From positions 1 through 23,823 of the forward strand of contig CADBSQ010000031.1 of NCBI GenBank assembly GCA_902797415.1: DNA of 23,823 bases, read 5' to 3'. Position 1 is the stretch's first letter. Each line of letters begins with the position of its first letter. Below, piece after piece: positions 8,064 to 14,147 of the stretch. The stretch comes from an uncultured Erysipelotrichaceae bacterium (GTDB lineage: Bacteria > Bacillota_I > Bacilli_A > RF39 > UBA660). A program made the position numbers and the translations under genes. A model generated the notes under the pieces. That model searched no databases. It had not been told where the DNA came from and saw only the letters and a list, made by a program, of their open reading frames with translations.

Positions 8064-8079
8064 TGTTCCACGTGGAACA
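8064..8079. promoter_or_regulatory. parS site 6, beside the SRP RNA promoter
   Basis: TGTTCCACGTGGAACA ends 10 bases before the -35 hexamer of the SRP RNA promoter. ParB bound and spreading here could influence that promoter. Confidence 0.9.
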
Positions 8080-8089
8080 TTAAATATTC

Positions 8090-8118
8090 TTGAAATAGAA
8101 TTCAAATTTTGTTATAAT
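8090..8118 (+). promoter_or_regulatory. Sigma-A promoter of the SRP RNA
   Basis: TTGAAA (8090-8095), a 17-bp spacer and a perfect TATAAT (8113-8118), with TG one base before the -10 (extended -10). This is the best promoter in the window, as expected for an abundant stable RNA. The predicted start is near G8125, where the RNA's closing helix begins. Confidence 0.88.
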
Positions 8119-8124
8119 TAATTT

Positions 8125-8203
8125 GCACAACAAGTAATTATCGAACCTGGTCAGAATCGGAAGATAGCAGCCATAAGACAAATGCTTGTGTGTGCTTTTT
8201 TTT
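8125..8203 (+). ncRNA. ffs: Bacterial signal recognition particle RNA, short 4.5S-like form
   Basis: SRP RNA binds Ffh and targets nascent membrane proteins. The diagnostic apical region is present: CCTGGTCAG, a GGAA tetraloop on an ATC/GAT stem, then AGCAGCC (8154-8172). The outer helix pairs GCACAACAAG (8125-8134) with CTTGTGTGTGC (8185-8195), leaving one bulged G, and runs into eight T, so the closing helix also acts as terminator. At about 75 nt it lacks the Alu domain of the long Bacillus form and resembles Mollicute RNAs. Its place beside tadA and dnaX matches Bacillus. The exact 5' and 3' ends are estimated from the promoter and U-run. Confidence 0.9.
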
Positions 8204-8213
8204 GGAGGTTTTT

Positions 8214-8633
8214 ATGAACAAAATAATATTGAATAAGCTATTTGAATTAGCTGATAAATCACTAAAAAACAATGAATTTCCGGTAAGTGCAATTATATAT
8301 AAAGATAATGATATTATTAGCTATGGTTATAACAATAGAAACAAAACAAATATTACTGTAAATCACGCTGAAATAATTGCTATTACAAATGCTAATAAAA
8401 AATTAAATAGTTGGCAACTATCGAACGCATGTATGATTGTAACTTTAGAACCATGTGATATGTGTAAGCTTGTTATAAACGAAGCTAGAATAAAAGAGGT
8501 ATATTATTTGGTTCCTAGATATAATTATAAAAAATCGTACAAGGGTACGACTTATAATCATTTAGATTTACCAACCAAAGAGCTTAATAAATATATTGAG
8601 AATATTACTAGTTTTTTTAAAGATAAACGCTAG
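8214..8633 (+). CDS. tadA: tRNA-specific adenosine deaminase TadA
   Basis: TadA converts A34 to inosine in tRNA-Arg(ACG). The 139-residue product has the zinc deaminase motifs HAEIIA (metal-binding His and catalytic Glu) and TLEPCDMC (the two zinc-binding Cys). It is slightly shorter than typical TadA (150-170). The segment before HAE reads TVN instead of the common DPTA, so a related deaminase is not fully excluded, but gene order (SRP RNA, tadA, dnaX) supports TadA. The start is the ATG at 8214, with GGAGG at 8204-8208. An in-frame GTG at 8190 lies inside the SRP RNA and is rejected. No separate promoter is visible, so expression probably depends on read-through past the SRP RNA U-run. Confidence 0.88.
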   Translation: MNKIILNKLFELADKSLKNNEFPVSAIIYKDNDIISYGYNNRNKTNITVNHAEIIAITNANKKLNSWQLSNACMIVTLEPCDMCKLVINEARIKEVYYLVPRYNYKKSYKGTTYNHLDLPTKELNKYIENITSFFKDKR

Positions 8634-8650
8634 CTTTAAAATGGTAATTT

Positions 8651-8659
8651 TGTTATAAT
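8651..8659 (+). promoter_or_regulatory. Extended -10 promoter of dnaX
   Basis: TG-T-TATAAT (8651-8659) is a perfect extended -10. No good -35 is visible; the best placed hexamer (TAGCTT at 8631) overlaps the tadA stop. Transcription would begin near 8665-8666, leaving a leader of about 12 bases that starts at the ribosome site. Confidence 0.65.
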
Positions 8660-8677
8660 ATTATCGGAGTGGGTTTT

Positions 8678-10192
8678 ATGGGATACAAGGTATTATATAG
8701 AAAGTACAGACCAGATTCTTTTAAAGAAATTATTGGTCAAAATTTTATTGTAGAAACATTAAAAAATAGTGTTGAAAATAATAATTTTTCACATGCTTAT
8801 ATTTTTACGGGTCCACGCGGAACTGGTAAAACTTCAACCGCTAAAGTTCTTGCCAAATCCATTAATTGTGAAAACATTATTAATGGAGAGGCATGTGGTA
8901 AATGCGAAAGTTGTAAAAGTTTTAACACTTCACCAGATATAATTGAAATTGATGCTGCATCTAATAATGGTGTTGATGAGATAAGAGAATTAAGAAACAA
9001 CATATCATTAGCACCATCAGAATCTAAATATAAGGTTTATATAATAGACGAGGTACACATGTTATCAACGAGTGCCTTTAATGCTTTATTGAAAACCCTT
9101 GAAGAACCACCCTCACATGCAATATTTATTTTAGCTACAACTGAGGTATATAAGGTTCCTATTACAATTTTATCAAGATGTCAACGCTTTGATTTTATGA
9201 AAATAAATAAAAAAGATTTAATTAACCATTTAAAAATTGTTTGTGAAAAGGAAAAAATTGAATATGAAGATCAAGCTTTAGATGAAATATATGAGTTAAG
9301 TGAAGGTTGTGTACGTGATTCATTAAGTATTTTAGATCAAAGTACAAAGGATAATAAAAAATTAATATATGAAAAATTGTTAAGTGATTATAATATTGTT
9401 TCGACAAACTCAATTAAAAAGTTAATATCTGGCTGCTTTAGTTATGATATTGAATCTACAATTAAAATAATTGAAGATTTTGAAAACAGCGGTATCAATG
9501 TACAAAGATTGATAAAAAAGATTATAAATTATTTAGAAGATTTGTTAATAAATAATTTTATTAGTGGTGATAATAGCAACTTTGATATTATTAAAAGAAT
9601 TATTTATGAGTTAGATAGAATATACGTTAACGCTAAATTTGATGATAATGTTTATACTATTATAAAGTTAATATTCATTGAAACTATGACAAATAACACT
9701 AAGAACAAAACAGCTATAAAGGATACTAAAAACTCAAATGAAGATAGTTTAGAACATATTGCTGTTGCTGATAATGAGTTAAGCTTTGTTGATATAAGAA
9801 TTAATAATACTTTTGTGGGAGCTTCAAAAACTCATTTAAATAATCTAATTGATAAGTGGAATAATATTTCATTTGTTGATACAGATATTAAGGTTTTAAG
9901 TCATTTTATTCCAGTTGTTGCAAGCGCAAATTATGCTATTCTTTCTTCAAATGAAAGAAAACAAGTTGATGAATTTAATAATAATCACTCAGGTATGGAG
10001 AAAAAATTAAAAGAATTTGACATAAAATTAAAATTAGTTGCAATTACAACTGATGAATGGAACAAGATCAAACTTGAATATATAGATAACATTAAAAAAG
10101 GGTTTAAATATAAAATTATTAATGAAAAAATAGAAAGTTATAACAATGTTGTCGATGAAATATTTGATAATCAAATAGTTGAAATAGTATAA
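8678..10192 (+). CDS. dnaX: DNA polymerase III clamp-loader subunit gamma/tau
   Basis: DnaX is the ATPase of the clamp loader; its tau form also links polymerase and helicase. In the 504-residue product the Walker A GPRGTGKT is at 45-52, zinc-binding cysteines are at 64, 73, 76 and 79, and DEVHML (Walker B) and the LSRCQRFDF sensor segment follow. The C-terminal third is Asn/Ile-rich and poorly conserved, as in other low-GC tau regions, and the length is a little under the Bacillus protein (about 560). The ATG at 8678 has GGAG 8 bases upstream; the GTG at 8669 overlaps that ribosome site. It heads a compact run through mfd. I see no correctly framed slippage site for a separate gamma form. 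Confidence 0.96.
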   Translation: MGYKVLYRKYRPDSFKEIIGQNFIVETLKNSVENNNFSHAYIFTGPRGTGKTSTAKVLAKSINCENIINGEACGKCESCKSFNTSPDIIEIDAASNNGVDEIRELRNNISLAPSESKYKVYIIDEVHMLSTSAFNALLKTLEEPPSHAIFILATTEVYKVPITILSRCQRFDFMKINKKDLINHLKIVCEKEKIEYEDQALDEIYELSEGCVRDSLSILDQSTKDNKKLIYEKLLSDYNIVSTNSIKKLISGCFSYDIESTIKIIEDFENSGINVQRLIKKIINYLEDLLINNFISGDNSNFDIIKRIIYELDRIYVNAKFDDNVYTIIKLIFIETMTNNTKNKTAIKDTKNSNEDSLEHIAVADNELSFVDIRINNTFVGASKTHLNNLIDKWNNISFVDTDIKVLSHFIPVVASANYAILSSNERKQVDEFNNNHSGMEKKLKEFDIKLKLVAITTDEWNKIKLEYIDNIKKGFKYKIINEKIESYNNVVDEIFDNQIVEIV

Positions 10193-10210
10193 AGAGAGGA
10201 ATTGATAATT

Positions 10211-10510
10211 ATGAATAACATGCAAAATATAATGGCACAAGCTCAAAGAATGAAAAGAGATATTACGAAAAAACAAGAGGAAATATATAGTACAAATTAT
10301 ACAGGTACATCAGAATGGGTTGAAGTAGTTTTTAATGGTAAAAAGGATCTAATTAGTATGAATATAAAGTATGACGGAGATCTAAATGAAGATAAAGATA
10401 TGTTACAAGATATGATTACTTTAGCAATTAAAGATGCTTTTAACAAGATAGAAAAAGATATTAGTGATAAACTAGGCGTTTATAGTTCAATGCTTGGCGG
10501 TTTAATGTAA
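10211..10510 (+). CDS. yaaK: YbaB/EbfC-family nucleoid-associated protein
   Basis: Members of this family are small DNA-binding dimers of uncertain role, almost always encoded between dnaX and recR. The product (99 residues) shows the expected pattern: an N-terminal amphipathic helix beginning MNNMQNIMAQAQRMK, a central strand region with GTSEWVEVVFNGKKDLISM, and a C-terminal helix with Gly/Met-rich ending SSMLGGLM. The start is the ATG at 10211, preceded by AGAGAGGA; a TTG at 10202 is too close to that site. recR starts two bases after the stop, so coupled translation is likely. Confidence 0.93.
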   Translation: MNNMQNIMAQAQRMKRDITKKQEEIYSTNYTGTSEWVEVVFNGKKDLISMNIKYDGDLNEDKDMLQDMITLAIKDAFNKIEKDISDKLGVYSSMLGGLM

Positions 10511-10511
10511 T

Positions 10512-11111
10512 ATGGGAGTTTATCCTCAACTTTTAGAGTTACTTATTGAACACTTTAAACAATTATCTGGTGTAGGAGAAAAAACTGCTGAAAGATATGC
10601 CTTGTCATTAATAGATTTAGATGAAACGGAGTTAAAAGATTTTTCTGAATCAATAAGCTTGATAAAGCAAACTTTTCAAAAATGTACAATTTGTGGACAT
10701 TTATCAGAATCTGATATATGTAGTATATGTAAAGATGAAACTAGAAATGATAATTTAATATGTGTTGTGGAAAATTATAAAAGTGTTTTTATGTTTGAAA
10801 AAACAGCAAAGTTTAAAGGAAAATATCATGTTTTGGGAGGATTAATCTCGCCAATTGATGGAATTAATCCAGAAGATTTAAACATAGCTCCATTGGTAAA
10901 CAGGTGTAAAGATAAAAAAATGGAATTAATAATTGCCTTAAAACCAACAATCGAGGGTGATACTACAACACTATATTTAAAAAAAATTTTGGAAAAGTAC
11001 AATTTAAAGATTACAAGACTATCATATGGAATACCAGTTGGTGCCGATATAGATTATTTAGATGTATTAACTCTAGAAAGGGCTATATTAGATAGAAAAG
11101 AAGTGGAATAA
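10512..11111 (+). CDS. recR: Recombination protein RecR
   Basis: RecR acts with RecO and RecF in recombinational gap repair. The 199-residue product has the N-terminal helix-hairpin-helix (LSGVGEKTAERYA), a four-cysteine zinc finger (CTIC and CSIC, about residues 57-72), a TOPRIM domain beginning LICVVE, and the motif YHVLGGLISPIDGI. Its length is typical. The ATG begins immediately after the yaaK stop and has no clear Shine-Dalgarno sequence (only GGCGG inside yaaK), so it probably relies on coupling. The gene order dnaX-yaaK-recR is strongly conserved. Confidence 0.97.
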   Translation: MGVYPQLLELLIEHFKQLSGVGEKTAERYALSLIDLDETELKDFSESISLIKQTFQKCTICGHLSESDICSICKDETRNDNLICVVENYKSVFMFEKTAKFKGKYHVLGGLISPIDGINPEDLNIAPLVNRCKDKKMELIIALKPTIEGDTTTLYLKKILEKYNLKITRLSYGIPVGADIDYLDVLTLERAILDRKEVE

Positions 11112-11140
11112 ATATTTTTTGTAATAATATAATAATTTAT

Positions 11141-11320
11141 ATGAAAATATTATATTTTATAAAAAGAATTATATTATCATTTTTTCTTTTGTATAGCTTT
11201 AACATAATAATGTCAGGAGCAAATTATTTGGTCCCCATGAATATCTTTAGCGTGTTAATAATTACCTTATTGGGGTTTCCGGGGCTTTTTCTTTTAGTGA
11301 GTTTAATTGTATTTATATAA
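11141..11320 (+). CDS. bofA: Small BofA-like membrane protein
   Basis: In Bacillus, BofA holds the intramembrane protease SpoIVFB inactive until engulfment is complete, which delays pro-sigma-K processing. This 59-codon frame is hydrophobic, with two likely membrane segments (about residues 5-24 and 36-59). Its C-terminal half reads VPMNIFSVLIITLLGFPG and aligns, from memory, with the BofA signature of a Pro-x-Asn followed by a hydrophobic run and Gly-x-Pro-Gly. It lies just downstream of recR, where Bacillus has yaaL-bofA. It is shorter than the 87-residue Bacillus protein at the N-terminus, and the ATG has no visible ribosome site. The call rests on motif and position; divergence or decay is possible. 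Confidence 0.72.
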   Translation: MKILYFIKRIILSFFLLYSFNIIMSGANYLVPMNIFSVLIITLLGFPGLFLLVSLIVFI

Positions 11321-11330
11321 GGGTGATAAT

Positions 11331-12134
11331 ATGAAGCAAGATATTTTTGATAATATACTAAATCATTTTAATGGGAATATAAATTCACATGTTTTTTTGT
11401 TTAATACAAATGATAAAGAAAAGTGTTTAGAACAATTAAAAGTATTAATTACAAAAATAATTAATGCTGATGAAGTCGTATATAATCAAATTATGAAAGA
11501 ACTTTATATTGAGTTATTTGTTATAAGAAATGAAGGGAAAGAGATAAAAGCTGATCAGATTTCTTTCCTTCTTGATAAAATTAAAACGAAGCCTATATTA
11601 TCAAAATATCTGTTTTACATAATAAATGATGCAGAACACTTAAATACTTTTGCGTCTAATAAACTATTGAAAACTATAGAAGAACCAAATAATGGTGTTA
11701 TTGGTATGCTTATAACAGATAATATAGGCAAAATATTGCCAACTATTAAAAGTAGATGTGAAATAGTAAATATCAATTTTGATAAGACAGATGTTGAGAA
11801 CAGTGAATTTTTTAATGAAGCGATAGATTTAATTAAAATAATAGAAACAAAAGAATTAGTTGATGTTAGCATTTATAAGATTAAAAATCCCAACATTATG
11901 GATAATTTTTTAGAAATAATTGATGTTATTATAAAAATATATAATTCTATTAATATTAAAAATATTGAGCAATTTAAAGAAATAACTACTATTATTAATG
12001 ATAATAACAGTAAAAAAGAAATACTAAAAAAAGCGATGTATTTAAATAAAATATATCCAATGATCGAATCAAATATGAACAAGGAACTACTCTTTGAAAA
12101 AATACTTGTCGATTTTAAGGGGATGAAAGAATGA
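11331..12134 (+). CDS. holB: DNA polymerase III clamp-loader subunit delta prime
   Basis: Delta prime is the non-ATPase stator of the clamp loader and works with DnaX. The 267-residue product lacks a Walker A and the zinc cysteines but keeps the AAA+ fold landmarks: IINDAEHLN, then ASNKLLKTIEEPNNGV, and the arginine-finger segment TIKSRCE. It is shorter than Bacillus HolB (about 330), mostly at the C-terminus. The start is the ATG at 11331 with GGGTGA 4 bases upstream; a TTG at 11307 lies inside the bofA-like gene. tmk, yaaQ and yaaR, which separate bofA and holB in Bacillus, are missing. Its TGA stop overlaps the ricT ATG. Confidence 0.9.
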   Translation: MKQDIFDNILNHFNGNINSHVFLFNTNDKEKCLEQLKVLITKIINADEVVYNQIMKELYIELFVIRNEGKEIKADQISFLLDKIKTKPILSKYLFYIINDAEHLNTFASNKLLKTIEEPNNGVIGMLITDNIGKILPTIKSRCEIVNINFDKTDVENSEFFNEAIDLIKIIETKELVDVSIYKIKNPNIMDNFLEIIDVIIKIYNSINIKNIEQFKEITTIINDNNSKKEILKKAMYLNKIYPMIESNMNKELLFEKILVDFKGMKE

Positions 12135-12898
12135 TAATTAGCGTTAAAATAAGAGAAAAAGACGGATTATTACATATTAAGTCTACAGATAATTTAAAAA
12201 TAAATGATTTTATTGTGATTGAAACTGATAGGGGCAAATTTATTGCAAAAGTGTATAAAATTGCTAGTTCTAATATTACTATTTCTTCATCAGTACAATA
12301 CATAAAAAAAGCAACAAAAGATGATTACAATACCTATCTTAATAATTTAAAAGATGCTAATAAAGCTTTAAAAGAAACTAAAAAAATTGTTAAGAATATG
12401 TCTCTAAATATGAATGTAATATCTGCTATTTATTCTTTAGATAGAAAACACCTTATATTCGAATTTGTGTCTAATGAAAGGGTGGACTTCAGAGAATTAG
12501 TTAAGGAATTAGCAAATTTGTATCACACTAGAATAGATTTATTCCAGATTGGCGTCAGAGATAAGGCTAGTTCTGTTGGAGGACTTGGTTTGTGTGGTAG
12601 GACATTATGTTGTAGTAATAACTTAAAACAATTTTGTAGTGTAAATATTAATACTATTAAAAATCAAAATATTGCTCTTAATCCATCAAAAATTAATGGA
12701 GTTTGTGGGAGATTATTATGTTGCTTCAATTTTGAAAACGATCTTTATGTAGAAAACGTCAAAAAAATGCCAAAAGTTGATGAAAAAGTGGTCTATAATG
12801 GCAAAAAAGGAAAAGTATCAAGCATTGATATATTAAATAAAAAATATACTATAAAGTTTGAGAATGGACTAACCGAAACAGTGATAATAGATGATTAG
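12131..12898 (+). CDS. ricT: RicT (YaaT/PSP1 family), iron-sulfur RNA-maturation cofactor
   Basis: In Bacillus, RicT forms the Y-complex with RicA (YmcA) and RicF (YlbF). The complex binds Fe-S clusters, directs RNase Y processing, and is needed for competence, sporulation and biofilm. The 255-residue product has the PSP1 domain and its hallmark cysteines in GLCGRTLCC (155, 160, 161), 169, and VCGRLLCC (192, 197, 198). The C-terminal part resembles a small beta barrel (VDEKVVYNGKKGKVSSID). It follows holB as in Bacillus, with an ATGA stop-start overlap, and its end overlaps the next methyltransferase gene. Its presence fits the competence and sporulation genes around it. Confidence 0.94.
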   Translation: MIISVKIREKDGLLHIKSTDNLKINDFIVIETDRGKFIAKVYKIASSNITISSSVQYIKKATKDDYNTYLNNLKDANKALKETKKIVKNMSLNMNVISAIYSLDRKHLIFEFVSNERVDFRELVKELANLYHTRIDLFQIGVRDKASSVGGLGLCGRTLCCSNNLKQFCSVNINTIKNQNIALNPSKINGVCGRLLCCFNFENDLYVENVKKMPKVDEKVVYNGKKGKVSSIDILNKKYTIKFENGLTETVIIDD

Positions 12899-13574
12899 AA
12901 AGAATATGTTGTTAGATTATAACTTAACTCTTTTTCAAGACGACGAAGTTTTTAAACTTAATCTAGACTCTATTTTATTAGCAGAATATGTCACTCTTAA
13001 AAAGAACACTAAGGTTCTTGATTTATGTAGTGGTAACGCTATTGTTCCTCTTATTCTTTTAACAAAAGAAAAAAAACTTAAAATAGATTGTGTTGAAATT
13101 CAAAAAAATGCCTGTGAACTAGCAATGAAAAATATAAAAGCTAATAACTTTGAAAGTCAGATAAGTGTTATTAATGATAATTTAAATAATATTAAAAAAA
13201 GAAATTATTATGATATTATTACCTGCAATCCACCATATTATAAAGAAAATAATAATAAAAGTCTTAATTTATCAAGGAGTATTTCAAAATATGAAATATA
13301 TACCAATATAGAAGAAATAGTTAAATATTCAAAAAAGTATTTATCTCCAAAAGGTAAATTATTTATAGTCTTTAAACCAGAGAGAATTGCTGAGTTGATT
13401 TTTTTGTTAAAAAAATATAATTTTGGAGTTTTAAATATAACAAATATTATTACAAAATCTAAAAAAGTTAATTTAGTATTAGTAGAATCCCAAAAGTCAC
13501 GAAAAGATAACACAAAGATTAACGTACTGGATGTACAAAAATTGAATTCATATAAAAATATTTTTAATAAATAA
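12891..13574 (+). CDS. YabB/TrmN6-like N6-adenine methyltransferase
   Basis: A class I SAM-dependent methyltransferase of about 227 residues. It shows the SAM-binding segment VLDLCSGNAIVPL (about 43-55), an acidic residue in CVEIQ, and the catalytic NPPYY motif, typical of enzymes that methylate the N6 of adenine. The N-terminal LDYNLTLFQDDEVFKLNLDSILLAEY matches YabB/YfiC proteins, a family that includes tRNA1(Val) A37 methyltransferase TrmN6. It sits at the yabB position after ricT; yabA is absent. Its first 8 bases overlap ricT. An alternative in-frame ATG lies at 12906. The precise RNA substrate cannot be told from the sequence. Confidence 0.87.
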   Translation: MIRKNMLLDYNLTLFQDDEVFKLNLDSILLAEYVTLKKNTKVLDLCSGNAIVPLILLTKEKKLKIDCVEIQKNACELAMKNIKANNFESQISVINDNLNNIKKRNYYDIITCNPPYYKENNNKSLNLSRSISKYEIYTNIEEIVKYSKKYLSPKGKLFIVFKPERIAELIFLLKKYNFGVLNITNIITKSKKVNLVLVESQKSRKDNTKINVLDVQKLNSYKNIFNK

Positions 13575-13592
13575 CTTGGAGGTGATTTCTAT

Positions 13593-14147
13593 ATGAAACT
13601 GATAGTTGGTCTAGGCAATCCAGGAAAAGAGTATGAAAATACCCGTCATAATGTTGGATTTATGGTAATTGATCATTATTTAAAAAATGAGACATTTAAA
13701 AAGAAATTTAATGGTTTATTCATAAAAAAAGAATTATTTGGAGAATCAGTTATCTTTTTAAAACCCCTTAGTTACATGAATTTATCTGGACAGGTTGTTC
13801 AAAAATATAAACACTTTTTTAAAATTGATGATAATAATATTTTAATCATACACGATGATTTGGATTTAAATTTAGGGAAAGCTCGGTTAAAGTATGGTAG
13901 TTCATCTGGAGGAAATAAAGGTGTTAAGTCAATTATTGATGATCTTGGAACAAAAGAATTTGGACAGTACAAAATTGGTATTTCAAAACCTACTTATCAT
14001 GATACAAAAGATTATGTTTTATCAAAGTTTACAAAAAGTGAATTGGAATTATTAAATAATAAAATAATTGAATCAGTGGATGTTATTAATTATTATATTA
14101 AAAATGATATTAATGAAACAATTAACAGATTTAATGGAAAGATATAA
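13593..14147 (+). CDS. pth: Peptidyl-tRNA hydrolase
   Basis: Pth cleaves peptidyl-tRNA released by stalled ribosomes. The 184-residue product has every key element: GLGNPGKEYENTRHNVGF with Asn9 and catalytic His19, KPLSYMNLSG, HDDLDLNLGKARLK, and GSSSGGNKGVKSI. Length is typical. The ATG is preceded by GGAGGTGA, a near-perfect match to the 16S anti-Shine-Dalgarno, 7 bases upstream and the strongest ribosome site in the window. The TAA stop overlaps the mfd start by one base (TAATG). pth-mfd is the normal Bacillus order. Confidence 0.97.
   Translation: MKLIVGLGNPGKEYENTRHNVGFMVIDHYLKNETFKKKFNGLFIKKELFGESVIFLKPLSYMNLSGQVVQKYKHFFKIDDNNILIIHDDLDLNLGKARLKYGSSSGGNKGVKSIIDDLGTKEFGQYKIGISKPTYHDTKDYVLSKFTKSELELLNNKIIESVDVINYYIKNDINETINRFNGKI

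Larger units (their letters stand above)
7222..8079. other. Cluster of six parS (ParB-binding) sites
   Basis: Six 16-bp palindromes with a CACGTG core lie in an otherwise gene-free, AT-rich stretch. They start at 7222, 7368, 7549, 7727, 7881 and 8064, spaced 146, 181, 178, 154 and 183 bp apart. Four are the perfect palindrome TGTTCCACGTGGAACA. The others are TGTTCCACGTGAAACA and GGTTTCACGTGGAACA. The known chromosomal parS consensus in Firmicutes is TGTTnCACGTGAAACA, bound by ParB/Spo0J. Apart from one or two flanking bases (A before, T or TT after) the intervening sequences do not resemble one another, so these are conserved sites and not a duplicated unit. parA and parB are not in the window. 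I see no convincing gene, tRNA or other element between 7249 and 8089. Confidence 0.92.

Noticed and set aside
8190..8213. Longer tadA reading frame from a GTG at 8190.
   Set aside because: The extension lies in the SRP RNA closing helix and U-run, and the GGAGG at 8204 fits only the ATG at 8214.
8615..8641. Inverted repeat TTTTAAAG / CTTTAAAA around the tadA stop, a possible terminator.
   Set aside because: The stem is weak and no T-run follows it on the + strand. The dnaX promoter begins within 10 bases.
10094..10100. A6G run near the end of dnaX resembling the slippery heptamer that makes gamma in Escherichia coli (a second run is at 9209-9215).
   Set aside because: In both cases the zero frame reads AAA AAA G, not A AAA AAG, so the -1 tandem-slip geometry is wrong. 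The first lies only about 30 codons before the normal stop, and no stimulatory stem is evident.
12131..12134. Possibility of the Mycoplasma/Spiroplasma code (UGA as Trp), suggested by the low GC.
   Set aside because: UGA ends holB here and also yabG and yabP, each exactly at the start of the next gene, while conserved tryptophans (for example in GyrB and GyrA) are UGG.
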